Below, piece by piece: positions 7,373 to 15,185 of a stretch of 64,000 nucleotides of DNA. The position numbers and the translations under genes are program-made. Below the pieces are notes generated by a model, which saw only the letters and a list, made by a program, of their open reading frames with translations, had not been told where the DNA came from and searched no databases. Origin of the DNA: Sutterella faecalis (lineage in GTDB: Bacteria > Pseudomonadota > Gammaproteobacteria > Burkholderiales > Burkholderiaceae_F); assembly GCF_006337085.1 (NCBI RefSeq), contig NZ_CP040882.1:62001-126000 (forward strand). Direction: 5' to 3'. Every line of letters starts with the position of its first letter. Within the stretch, counting starts at the first letter, position 1.

Positions 7373-7907
7373 TCGAAGTTAAATTGCGAGAGTAATATAT
7401 TACTCTCGAGTGTACAAGAAAAGCGCCGGCGACGCAATGAAATTTTTTAAGTTTTTTCGGTAGTAATGATCAAAATCCTGTTGGATCTTGAACGAGAGTC
7501 ATGCGGTTCTGGAAGTTGAGGTCGAAGAGGTGATTGAGCGCTTCAATAAGGCTGTCAACGCTATTGACTATGTTCGATTTCCCATCCGGGACGAATCAAG
7601 TTGCCGAGCCTATCTGCAGGTTCTATTGATAGGCGCGGCAATGCTGCCGAAGGTTGAAACACATACGGCGTTGGGTCGAAGCGACCTTGAAGTGGAGTCC
7701 GGAAGCCGTCACTGGGTCTTCGAATTCAAGTATTCGCAAAATGGAGAGGATGCCGGGAAGCTTCTCGAGGAGGCTGCGAACCAGATCCGTTCCCGGCGCT
7801 ATGGCGAAACGCCGCATGGAAAGGAACTCATTCGAGTCGCCTTGGTTTTCGACGGCCGCAGGCGGCAGTTTGTCCGCTGGGCGCGTCTCTGAGTTGAAGC
7901 AGACGGA

Positions 7908-7941
7908 AAGCCGCAGGCGCCGGGAAAGCGCTCTGCGGCTT
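7908..7941 (-). terminator. Hairpin between the AAA remnant and the aro operon
   Basis: AAGCCGCAG and CTGCGGCTT form a perfect 9-bp stem in the gap between the convergent ends of the AAA gene (7892) and the aro fusion gene (7956). On the minus strand it is followed by a short T-containing tract. It probably ends aro operon transcription and may act both ways. Confidence 0.55.
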
Positions 7942-7955
7942 CGGAGGAGAAAGGA

Positions 7956-9749
7956 TCACCGGGCCTGTCCGAAGGCACGGAGGATGGCCGCAGCGGCGTC
8001 CTCTGGTGCGCCAGTATTCTCGATCGTCACGTCGGCGTTCCCGAGGTAGATGTCTTTTCTTTCTTCCCAGATCTGCGTGAGGGGCTTTGAGAGCGAAACC
8101 GGGCGTCCGGCTACCGGAAGGTCGGAGAGCGGGCGCGTGAGGAGCGCGATCCTGCCGTTCTGCTTCAGGGCCTCCCTGTTCTTTTCACGGAGAAGCGTTC
8201 CGCCCCCCGTCGCAATCACGACGCCCCGGCGAGCGCCTGCGAGCTGCGTGATGTGGGTTTCGAGGTCGCGGAAGGCTTTTTCACCGTCTCTCGCAAAGAT
8301 TTCCGGGATGGAGCAGTCGGCCGCCGCTTCGATCGCGTCGTCTAGGTCGATGAATTCGCGCCCGAGCGCACTGGCGATCGCGCGCCCGACGGTGGACTTG
8401 CCGCTCCCGGGCATGCCGGAGAGGACGATGTTTTCATTCTCAAGCGCGAGCTTTCTGAAAAGGCCGGCCGTGTTCGCCGCCGGCTCGCGGTTCCAGAGAA
8501 AGCGCCGCGAGGCTTCAATCGCCTGAACGACGAGCATGAGAAGACCGTTCATGCTGGGGATTCCTCTCGCATCGGCTTCGAGCATCAGCTTCGTCCTGGC
8601 TGGGTTGTAGATGAGGTCGAAGACGAATTCAAGATGCGGAAGGATTGCGAGGTTTTCAACGGGCGCTGCCCCGGCGCGAGGGTACATGCCGACGGGCGTG
8701 GCGTTGACGAGTATCGCGGCATCGGATTCGCGCGCGATGTTTTCGTAATTGAGATCGCCAGTGCGCGAAACCATTTTCGGGTTCGCGCCCATGTCCCGGA
8801 GGACCGAGAAGACGCACTTCGCCGCACCCCCGGTGCCGAGAATGAGCGCCTTCTTTCCCTTCACATCGATGCCGGAGGCCGCAATCATGGCTTCAAAGCC
8901 CGCATAGTCGGTGTTGTCGCCCGTGAGCGATCCGTCGGCCTCGCGGATGATCGTGTTGACGGCGCCCACCTTTTCGGCGCGGTCCGTGAGGCGCGCGAGG
9001 AAGGGAATCACGGCTTCCTTATAGGGAATCGTGACGTTGACGCCGTCGAAGGGGACGGAGGCAAAGAATTTGTCGAGGCGGTCGGGCTCAACCTCGAAGC
9101 ACTTGTAGGCGTAGGCCGCGAGTTCCTTGTGAATGGCGGGCGAAAGCGTGTGGGAGAGCGTGCGTCCGAGAAGCCCGCAGAGAAGGCCCGCGCCCGGGCG
9201 AAGCGCCTTGTGGCGGATTTCAGAGCGCCGGACGGTTGCGCCGAGTCCGATCAGGTCGGCAATGAGGATCTGCGAGGCTTGGTCGCCTTCAGACCGGAAG
9301 GTGATGGAAACGGCGTCGCCCCCGGGAATGACGGCTTCCGGGACGAAGCCTCCCGCGAGGAGCGCGGCGAGGGCTTTCGCCGTGACGCTCCGGGAGGATT
9401 CTCCGGGGAGCACGGGAAGGCGCGCCTCACAGCTTCCCTTTTCAGGAAGGTCTTCGGGCGAGAGGATGGGGGCGAGCTGCCGGCGGCGGGATCCCGCAAT
9501 GAGGACCTCGTAGACGGAATGAAGCACATGGCTCGTTTCCGGATCGCGCCCGCTCGTGATGCGGGAGAGGAGCGCTTCCTCGCGTTTGAGCGCATGAACG
9601 GCAAGTCCGAGGCGGCGCTTTCTTGCGCCCACTTCGTCTGCGACCGCCATGCGTTCGTCGATGAGGCCGGAGAGCTTGCCGTCAATGTCGTCGATCCGTT
9701 CGCGCAGATCCCCGAGGGGCGCCGAGATTTTCTGTTGAGGCTGATTCAT
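7956..9749 (-). CDS. Trifunctional fusion: chorismate mutase / shikimate dehydrogenase / shikimate kinase
   Basis: A 597-residue protein joining three shikimate-pathway activities. Residues ~12-95 are an AroQ-type chorismate mutase (LRERIDDIDGKLSGLIDERM, VGARKRR). Residues ~95-190 are an unassigned linker. Residues ~190-435 are AroE, with LSHTLSPAIHKELA, VNVTIPYKEAV (catalytic Lys), GDNTDYAGF (Asp) and the nucleotide loop LGTGGAAKCV. Residues ~440-597 are AroK, with the Walker A GMPGSGKSTVGRA, DLDDAIE and ATGGGTLLREKNR. It is the last gene of the aro operon, 17 bases after aroC. I chose ATG 9749 over the GTG at 9752. AroQ-AroE fusions are known in clostridial aro operons (from memory); the added AroK domain is less usual. 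Confidence 0.93.
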   Translation of the reverse strand: MNQPQQKISAPLGDLRERIDDIDGKLSGLIDERMAVADEVGARKRRLGLAVHALKREEALLSRITSGRDPETSHVLHSVYEVLIAGSRRRQLAPILSPEDLPEKGSCEARLPVLPGESSRSVTAKALAALLAGGFVPEAVIPGGDAVSITFRSEGDQASQILIADLIGLGATVRRSEIRHKALRPGAGLLCGLLGRTLSHTLSPAIHKELAAYAYKCFEVEPDRLDKFFASVPFDGVNVTIPYKEAVIPFLARLTDRAEKVGAVNTIIREADGSLTGDNTDYAGFEAMIAASGIDVKGKKALILGTGGAAKCVFSVLRDMGANPKMVSRTGDLNYENIARESDAAILVNATPVGMYPRAGAAPVENLAILPHLEFVFDLIYNPARTKLMLEADARGIPSMNGLLMLVVQAIEASRRFLWNREPAANTAGLFRKLALENENIVLSGMPGSGKSTVGRAIASALGREFIDLDDAIEAAADCSIPEIFARDGEKAFRDLETHITQLAGARRGVVIATGGGTLLREKNREALKQNGRIALLTRPLSDLPVAGRPVSLSKPLTQIWEERKDIYLGNADVTIENTGAPEDAAAAILRAFGQAR

Positions 9750-9766
9750 CACTGGTCCGGTGAAAT

Positions 9767-10915
9767 TTATTCGTTGCTGATCTTTCCCAGCGTGGGAATC
9801 GAGGGGCGTTCGAGCGTCTGAGGGAGAACTGCCGGGCCGGAGAGGAGGCTGTCGAGCACGGCGAGTGCGGCGACCGCTTCCGCCACCGGCACGGCGCGCA
9901 CGCCGATGCAGGGGTCGTGACGGCCCCGTACGCCGAGTTCGGCGTTTTCGCGGCGCGAGATTGAAATGGTCTCCTGCGCGAGCGCGATCGAGGGCGTGGG
10001 CTTCATGGCAATGCGGAAGACGACGGGCGCAGCCGTAGTGATGCCGCCCGCAATGCCCCCCGCGTTGTTGGTGCGGGGCTTCGCGCCCGGGGCATCGGGA
10101 GAAATCTCCCAGGGGTCGTTGTTTTCAGACCCCTTCATGCGGGAAGCCTCAAACCCGCGGCCGAATTCGACGCCCTTGACGCCGGGAATGCCGAAGAGAC
10201 CAAAGGCGAGCTTGCCGTCAAAGCCTTCGAAAAGCGGGCCCCCGAGCCCGCAGGGGAGACCCTCGATCATGCATTCGATCACGGCGCCGATGCTGTCGCC
10301 CGCTTTCCTCGCCGCGAGAATGGCTTCGGTCATGCGGGCTTCCGCGTCGTCGGTGAGAACCGGAAGGCCCCTCGAGAGGCGCTTCTGAAGGTCTTCCGGA
10401 TTCTCGCCCATCGGATTCATGGGGCGGTCTTCCGCCGTTCCAACTGAGAGGAGGTGGGCGGAAATGCGGATCCCGCGGCGCTCGAGAATCTGGAGCGCAA
10501 TGCCGCCCGCGAGGGTGATGGGAGCGGTGAGGCGCCCCGAGAAAGCGCCGCCCCCGCGGACATCCTGATGCCCCTGGTACTTGACTTCAGCAGGAAGGTC
10601 CGCATGCGAGGGCCGCGGGAGGTCGGCTATCGCCTTATAGTCCTGCGAGCGCTGGTTGGTATTCCGGATGATGGCGGCAAGCGGCGCGCCGCAGGTGACG
10701 CCCTCGACCATGCCGCAGAGGATTTCCGGCGTGTCGGGTTCCTTTCGCTGCGTGGCGAGCCTTCCGCCCGGGGCGCGCCGGGCCATGAAGGCCTGCAAGG
10801 CGTCCACCGAGATCGATTCGCCGGCAGGAAGGCCCTCGATCGTGCAGCCGATCGCGTCTGCGTGCGATTGTCCGAAGACGGTGGTGCGGAGGTTTTCGCC
10901 GAAAGTCGTGTTCAT
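9767..10915 (-). CDS. aroC: Chorismate synthase
   Basis: Converts EPSP to chorismate using reduced FMN. The 382-residue protein has the usual length. The first signature reads FGQSHADAIGCTIEGLPAGE, with Gln where most proteobacterial enzymes have Glu (GESHG), a variant I associate with anaerobic Firmicutes. Other conserved blocks are ARRAPGG, RPSHADLPAEVKYQG, DVRGGGAFSGRLTAP, NNAGGIAGGITTAAPV and RHDPCIGVRAVPVAEA. Start ATG 10915 (MNTTFGENLR). It lies between aroA and the fusion gene in one minus-strand operon. Confidence 0.96.
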   Translation of the reverse strand: MNTTFGENLRTTVFGQSHADAIGCTIEGLPAGESISVDALQAFMARRAPGGRLATQRKEPDTPEILCGMVEGVTCGAPLAAIIRNTNQRSQDYKAIADLPRPSHADLPAEVKYQGHQDVRGGGAFSGRLTAPITLAGGIALQILERRGIRISAHLLSVGTAEDRPMNPMGENPEDLQKRLSRGLPVLTDDAEARMTEAILAARKAGDSIGAVIECMIEGLPCGLGGPLFEGFDGKLAFGLFGIPGVKGVEFGRGFEASRMKGSENNDPWEISPDAPGAKPRTNNAGGIAGGITTAAPVVFRIAMKPTPSIALAQETISISRRENAELGVRGRHDPCIGVRAVPVAEAVAALAVLDSLLSGPAVLPQTLERPSIPTLGKISNE

Positions 10916-10966
10916 GCTGAAATCCAAAAAAATGTTCTAAAGCTCGTTTGGGGTAAGAGAAGCGCA

Positions 10967-12271
10967 TTATTCCGCGCTGCAGAGGCCGCCCAACTCTGCG
11001 AAGTCCTCAAGGAACTTCGGATAGCTTTTCCGGAAGGCTTCCGCTCCGGAAATGCGGACGGGCGCTCCGCCCGAGGCGGCCGCGACGGCGGCCGCCATCA
11101 CGATGCGGTGGTCGCCGAAGCCGTCAATATCGCCCCCGCGGAATGCCCTTGCGCTGCCGAGCCCGTGAACGACGAGGCCCGCGGGCTCCTCCTCGTGCGG
11201 CACGCCGAGAAGCGTGAGCAGCGCCGAGGTGCTCTTCAGGCGGTCGCTTTCCTTGATGCGGAGCCGCCCGGCATTCGTGAAGCGCGTGGTGCCCGAGGCC
11301 GCCCCCGCGACGACGGCGAGAATGGGAACCAGGTCCGGAATCTGCGCGGCATCAATCTCAATGCCACGGAGGGAACCGGGCGCAGCGCCCGCTGCGGATT
11401 CGGTCTGAAGAATCTGCGCGCCGAAGCGCGCGAGGATTTCGGCAACGGCCCGGTCGCCCTGAAGCGAATTGCGGCGGATGCCGGTCACTTCGACGGATTT
11501 CCCTTCGTCGCCCGCGAGCGCCCCTGCGGCAAGCCAGAAGGCGGCGTTCGACCAGTCGCCCTCGACCACAAGTTCAGGTCCGGCATGAAGCTTCCCGCGG
11601 CCGATGACGGTCCAGACGGGGAGCCCCTCGGGTCTCTTTTCCTCGCGAATTTCGACGCCCGCGGCTTCGAGCACTTCGAGCGTCATGCGCACGTAGGGTT
11701 CGGATTCAAAGCCTTCTGTGATCGCGAGCGTGCTCGTTCCGTCAAGAATCGCGAGCGCATAGAGAAGACCGCCGATGAACTGCGAGGAGACGTTTCCGGG
11801 AAGCGAATAGGCGCCGGGAGCGAGCTTCCCTTCCACGACGAAGCCTTCGCCCGGCAACGTCGTGAGGCGGATGCCGTGGCGCTTCAATTCGCCGGCAAGC
11901 GGTTCGACGGGGCGGCTGGGGAGCCTCCCGCGGCAAATGAACTTTGCGCCGCATCCGAGAGCGGCAGCGACGGGAATCAGATAGCGAAGCGTCGTTCCGG
12001 ATTCGCCGCAGTCTACTTCCGGGAGCCTGGGGGAATGATTCCGGTCGATCGGAATAATGTCGGCGTCTCCCGCATTGCCCTGGGTCACCCGGGCGCCTAA
12101 GCCCCGGAGCACGCGGCAGGTGGCGTCGATGTCCTCCGACCGGGTGCGGCAGGAGACATGCGCCGGCGATTCCGAAAGCGCCGCCGCAATCAGCAGGCGG
12201 TGCGCATAGGACTTCGAGGCGATGGCCGGAATTTTTCCGCTTAAAGGCTGCGGCGTGACGGTGACGATCAT
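10967..12271 (-). CDS. aroA: 3-phosphoshikimate 1-carboxyvinyltransferase (EPSP synthase)
   Basis: Transfers enolpyruvyl from PEP to shikimate 3-phosphate. The 434-residue protein begins MIVTVTPQPLSGKIPAIASKSYAHRLLIAAAL, which carries the substrate-binding Lys-Ser pair. Further family blocks are DCGESGTTLRYLIPVAAALG, SSQFIGGLLYAL and GDWSNAAFWLAAGAL. The late motifs RIKESDRLKSTSALL and DIDGFGDHRIVMAAAVAA are complete. Third gene of the aro operon, 51 bases before aroC. Confidence 0.97.
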   Translation of the reverse strand: MIVTVTPQPLSGKIPAIASKSYAHRLLIAAALSESPAHVSCRTRSEDIDATCRVLRGLGARVTQGNAGDADIIPIDRNHSPRLPEVDCGESGTTLRYLIPVAAALGCGAKFICRGRLPSRPVEPLAGELKRHGIRLTTLPGEGFVVEGKLAPGAYSLPGNVSSQFIGGLLYALAILDGTSTLAITEGFESEPYVRMTLEVLEAAGVEIREEKRPEGLPVWTVIGRGKLHAGPELVVEGDWSNAAFWLAAGALAGDEGKSVEVTGIRRNSLQGDRAVAEILARFGAQILQTESAAGAAPGSLRGIEIDAAQIPDLVPILAVVAGAASGTTRFTNAGRLRIKESDRLKSTSALLTLLGVPHEEEPAGLVVHGLGSARAFRGGDIDGFGDHRIVMAAAVAAASGGAPVRISGAEAFRKSYPKFLEDFAELGGLCSAE

Positions 12272-12326
12272 GGCGGGAGCGGTGTGTGTTGAGTCGAATG
12301 AAAAATGTTGAGGAAGAGGCTTTGGA

Positions 12327-13463
12327 TCAAAGACCCGTTTCGAGCATGGCGCGGAAGTCTTCCCAGGACACCTTCCTCACTTCGGCGCGCCCGGGAGCGA
12401 TGGGAAGGACAAGGTTCACGCCCGAACCGGCGGACTTTTTGTCGTGGCTCGCAACGGCAAGAAGCGCATCGATGCTGAAGTCGAGGTCGGCGCGCGCCAG
12501 AAGCTCTGGCGGTATGGATGACGGCAGCCCCGCCTGACGAAGGAGTTCCTCAAGGTCTTCGAGCATCGCGCGGGGGAGCTTCCCTTCCTTGACGAGCGCC
12601 TTCGTGAGGATGTGCATGCCGATCGCGACAGAGGCGCCGTGCGAGAGCGCATAGCGCGACGCCGTTTCAACGGCGTGGCCGGCCGTGTGCCCGAGATTGA
12701 GAAGCCGTCTCGCGCCCGACTCCTTTTCGTCTTCGGAGACGATGCGGCGCTTCACGTCGATCGAGCGCGCGATCAGACCGACCGAAGGAAGCGGTGCAAT
12801 GCCGCTTCGGCAGGGGCCGAGTTCAGTCCTCACGGCCGCGAGCACATCGCCGTCGAGCCCGGCATATTTAATGATTTCGCCCCAGCCGCAGGAAATCTCG
12901 CGTGCGGGAAGCGTGCGGAGAACCTCCGGGTCGATCAGGACGCCGACGGGCTGCGAGAAGACGCCCATCAGGTTTTTGCCGGCTTCGAGGTCGACGGCCG
13001 TTTTCCCGCCGACGCTCGAATCAACCATGGCGAGAAGGCTCGTCGGCATCTGAAGGCACCGGATGCCTCTCATGTAGAGCGCCGCGGCAAGACCAGCGAG
13101 GTCGCCGACCACGCCGCCCCCGAGCGCAATAACGGCGTCCTTTCGCGTGAGCCTTAAGCTCGCCATGGCTTCGAGGACGCGCACGAGCTCGAGGGGCGTC
13201 TTGCTTTCCTCTCCGGCCGGAATCGTGATGACGCCGGCCGAAGCCCCCGGGCGGGTGGCTTCGAGCGCGGCTTCGACTTTTCCGGCGTAGAGCGGTCCCA
13301 CGTTGGAGTCGGTCACGATGACCGCGCGAACGGAAGGATCCGTGAGGCCGAGCAGCGCAGAGAGGCGGCCCGCGAGCCCGGGCGCATCGGAAATGAGGCC
13401 GGGGCTCAATTCCACGAGGTAGCCTTCGCCGGCTGTGACTTCAAGGATCTGTCCGTTCTGCAT
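12327..13463 (-). CDS. aroB: 3-dehydroquinate synthase
   Basis: Makes 3-dehydroquinate from DAHP, with NAD+ and a divalent metal. The 378-residue protein has PAGEESKTPLELVRVLEAMA, IALGGGVVGDLAGLAAALYMRG, PTSLLAMVDSSVGGKTAVD, the metal-site Glu in GWGEIIKYA and His in LNLGHTAGHAVE. I chose ATG 13463 (MQNGQILEVTAG); the frame extends upstream into the end of aroF without a better start. It begins 40 bases after aroF. Confidence 0.96.
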   Translation of the reverse strand: MQNGQILEVTAGEGYLVELSPGLISDAPGLAGRLSALLGLTDPSVRAVIVTDSNVGPLYAGKVEAALEATRPGASAGVITIPAGEESKTPLELVRVLEAMASLRLTRKDAVIALGGGVVGDLAGLAAALYMRGIRCLQMPTSLLAMVDSSVGGKTAVDLEAGKNLMGVFSQPVGVLIDPEVLRTLPAREISCGWGEIIKYAGLDGDVLAAVRTELGPCRSGIAPLPSVGLIARSIDVKRRIVSEDEKESGARRLLNLGHTAGHAVETASRYALSHGASVAIGMHILTKALVKEGKLPRAMLEDLEELLRQAGLPSSIPPELLARADLDFSIDALLAVASHDKKSAGSGVNLVLPIAPGRAEVRKVSWEDFRAMLETGL

Positions 13464-13503
13464 GGCGTCTACTTTGTTGAAGGAAGTTGAATGGTTGAAG
13501 GAA

Positions 13504-14535
13504 TCAGGCGGCGCGGGCCTCTTCATCATGGACCGCAAGCGCCGTGCGGACGGCTTCGACGCGGCGGCAGAGCTCTTCGAAGGTGTCGGGCGTGATCGAC
13601 TGCGGGCCGTCGCAGAGGGCGGCAGCGGGGTTGTTGTGCACTTCGATCATGAGGCCGTCGGCGCCTGCTGCGGCTGCGGCCGCCGCCATGGCCGGCACGT
13701 AGCGCGCCACGCCCGTTGCATGGCTCGGGTCGATGACGACCGGGAGGTGCGTGCGTTCGTGAAGGACCGGGATGACGGAGAGGTCGAGCGTATTGCGGGT
13801 AGCCGTTTCATAGGTGCGGATGCCGCGTTCGCAAAGAACGATCTGGTCGTTGCCGCTCGCCATGATGTATTCGGCCGCCATGAGGAGCTCCTTCACCGTG
13901 GCGCAGAGGCCGCGCTTGAGCAGAATGGGCTTCTTCGTCTTCCCGAGTTCCTTAAGCATCTCGAAATTCTGCATCGAGCGGGCGCCCACCTGAATCATGT
14001 CGACATCTTCGAAGAGGGGCAGATGGTCGATGCTCATGATTTCAGTCACGATGGGGAGCCCCGTCGCGCGCTTCGCCTCGAGCATGAGTTCAAGGCCTTC
14101 GGCGCGCAGACCCTGGAAGTCGTAGGGCGACGTGCGGGGCTTGAAGGCGCCGCCGCGGAGCATCGTCGCGCCGGCTGCCTTGACGGCCTTCGCAATTTCA
14201 ATGATCTGTTCGCGCGACTCGATCGAGCAGGGGCCCGCCATCATCGCGAAGTGACCGTCGCCCGTGAGGGCGCCGCCCGCGTTCACGACCGTGTTTTCCG
14301 GGTGGAAGGCGCGGTTGGCGAGCTTGTAGGGATCCGAAATGCGGCGGATGGTTTCAACGTAGGGAAGCGCCTGAACCTGGTCTACCGGAAGGTGGCTGCG
14401 CGTTTCGCCGATGATGCCGATCGCGACCTTTTCGGCGCCTTCCATGATGACGGGACGCAGCCCGCGCGCCGCGAGGCGGTTCTTGATGTCGGCGATGTCG
14501 TTCGCGGTGGCGGTGGGCTTGAGGATAAGGATCAT
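13504..14535 (-). CDS. aroF: 3-deoxy-7-phosphoheptulonate (DAHP) synthase, type I with N-terminal ferredoxin-like domain
   Basis: First enzyme of the shikimate pathway (PEP plus erythrose 4-phosphate). The 343-residue protein starts MILILKPTATANDIADI, a short regulatory ferredoxin-like domain as in Thermotoga/Bacillus-type enzymes. The catalytic barrel follows with MMAGPCSIESREQI, LRGGAFKPRTSPYDFQG, EIMSIDHLP, VGARSMQNFEML, KKPILLKRG, CERGIRTYE and VVIDPSHATG. This is not the usual E. coli-type AroG/F/H enzyme. The start (ATG 14535) fits the domain; the frame is open to 14712 but crosses the leader terminator. First gene of the aro operon, under predicted attenuation control. Confidence 0.96.
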   Translation of the reverse strand: MILILKPTATANDIADIKNRLAARGLRPVIMEGAEKVAIGIIGETRSHLPVDQVQALPYVETIRRISDPYKLANRAFHPENTVVNAGGALTGDGHFAMMAGPCSIESREQIIEIAKAVKAAGATMLRGGAFKPRTSPYDFQGLRAEGLELMLEAKRATGLPIVTEIMSIDHLPLFEDVDMIQVGARSMQNFEMLKELGKTKKPILLKRGLCATVKELLMAAEYIMASGNDQIVLCERGIRTYETATRNTLDLSVIPVLHERTHLPVVIDPSHATGVARYVPAMAAAAAAAGADGLMIEVHNNPAAALCDGPQSITPDTFEELCRRVEAVRTALAVHDEEARAA

Positions 14536-14711
14536 GATGCTCTCCAGCTTGTGTGATCTTTTGCTTGTCCGGCCGATCTTTCGATCCGGGCAAATGGCTT
14601 GAATGAAAGGGTGGTTGGTTGAAAATTTGCCGGCCCTTTCGCGCCGCTGGAGATTTGCCGCCCGGCCTTTGGATTCGATGCCTTCAGGAGAAGGCGGCTT
14701 GGAACCGGGCA

Positions 14712-14746
14712 TTAAAAAACCTGCGGCGTTTGAGACCGCAGGTTTT
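14712..14746 (-). terminator. Attenuator terminator upstream of aroF
   Basis: On the minus strand AAAACCTGCGG pairs with CCGCAGGTTTT (11 bp, loop of 9), followed by further T residues. It lies 177 bases before the aroF start and 30 bases after the stop of a Phe-rich leader peptide. GCGTTGAG at the leader stop codon is complementary, with one bulge, to CTCAAACGC in the terminator loop and 3' arm, a possible antiterminator. Confidence 0.85.
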
Positions 14747-14776
14747 GTACTTCGTCTTCAGAGAGGTACGTGCAGC

Positions 14777-14842
14777 TCAACGCTTTGACGTAAAAAATCG
14801 CCAAAACGCGAAATAAAACGATGCACGGTGAAGCGTAGTCAT
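14777..14842 (-). CDS. Aromatic leader peptide (21 aa) for the aro operon
   Basis: The ORF encodes MTTLHRASFYFAFWRFFTSK then Arg and stop: five Phe, one Tyr and one Trp within nine residues (9-17). This composition is the hallmark of an amino-acid attenuation leader, like PheL or the pheST leader. It sits directly upstream of the terminator at 14712-14746 and of aroF. The inferred role is to sense charged tRNA-Phe (possibly also Tyr and Trp) and set read-through into aroF-aroB-aroA-aroC-fusion. No strong ribosome binding site is visible. Confidence 0.82.
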   Translation of the reverse strand: MTTLHRASFYFAFWRFFTSKR

Positions 14843-15098
14843 TTTGCTCGAAGCTCTGAAAACGGGTGAAAACAGAAAAACTGTGAGATTCACTTTACAG
14901 GCCTGAATGCGGTTTGAAAAGGCTCCCGGAGAGCGATTGCGGACCTCAATGATTTCGGTCAAGAAGGACTAGGCAAACCTCCTCAGTGGAAATCCTGAAG
15001 GGCGGAATTGGATTGATGGGAAGCCTAGTGCAAGCGAGGATTTGATTAAGATTAGAGAACCCCTATTGACGGACTAGATATTTAGTATTAGCAATAGC

Positions 15099-15156
15099 TA
15101 TAATTCTATTTCAGAATGCATGGCAATTAATAAATGCTATTGCAAAATGCAATAGC
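15099..15156 (+). promoter_or_regulatory. Promoter region of the peroxidase gene with a 9-bp inverted repeat operator
   Basis: A consensus -10 box TATAAT lies at 15099-15104, with no clear -35. Downstream, GCTATTGCA-aaa-TGCAATAGC (15136-15156) is a perfect 9-bp inverted repeat, 30 bases before the peroxidase start codon. It could be the operator of a dimeric regulator acting between the promoter and the ribosome binding site. An imperfect ATAG-N8-CTAT pair overlaps the -10 (15094-15109). The regulator is unknown. Confidence 0.5.
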
Positions 15157-15185
15157 AAAGCCAATCCCCCTGTAAGGAGATCCCC

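Larger units (their letters stand above)
5376..7521 (-). mobile_element. IS1634-like (IS4-superfamily) insertion sequence, copy A
   Basis: 2,146 bp with inverted ends (CCTGAACTTCCAG at the left; CCTCAACTTCCAG read from the right) and a 5-bp target duplication TCGAA at 5371-5375 and 7522-7526. It carries a transposase and a short overlapping ORF on the minus strand. Copy B (31666-33811) has exactly the same length in opposite orientation. Confidence 0.95.
2308..7892 (+). pseudogene. AAA-ATPase-like / PD-(D/E)XK nuclease family protein, split by two insertion sequences
   Basis: Joining 2308-2721, 4578-5375 and 7527-7892 restores one uninterrupted frame of 525 residues, close to the 527 residues of the relative at 56598-60082. 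The N-terminal half matches the predicted AAA-ATPase-like family, with IFVARPRRFGKSLL as a variant Walker A and LVILIDEYDAPL as Walker B. Then come FFFMTGITG and FCPWSVLNFLKYPERGFRNYWF. The C-terminal part has the nuclease core GRSDLEVESGSRHWVFEFKYS. The first break is an IS110-type element after WL (2722-4577). The second is an IS1634-like element flanked by TCGAA duplications (5371-5375, 7522-7526). An alternative start is 2296. The cellular role of this family is not established. The current fragments should not give a working protein. Confidence 0.9.

Noticed and set aside
10454..12100. 548-residue open frame on the plus strand
   Set aside because: Shadow of aroA and aroC; no recognisable domain.
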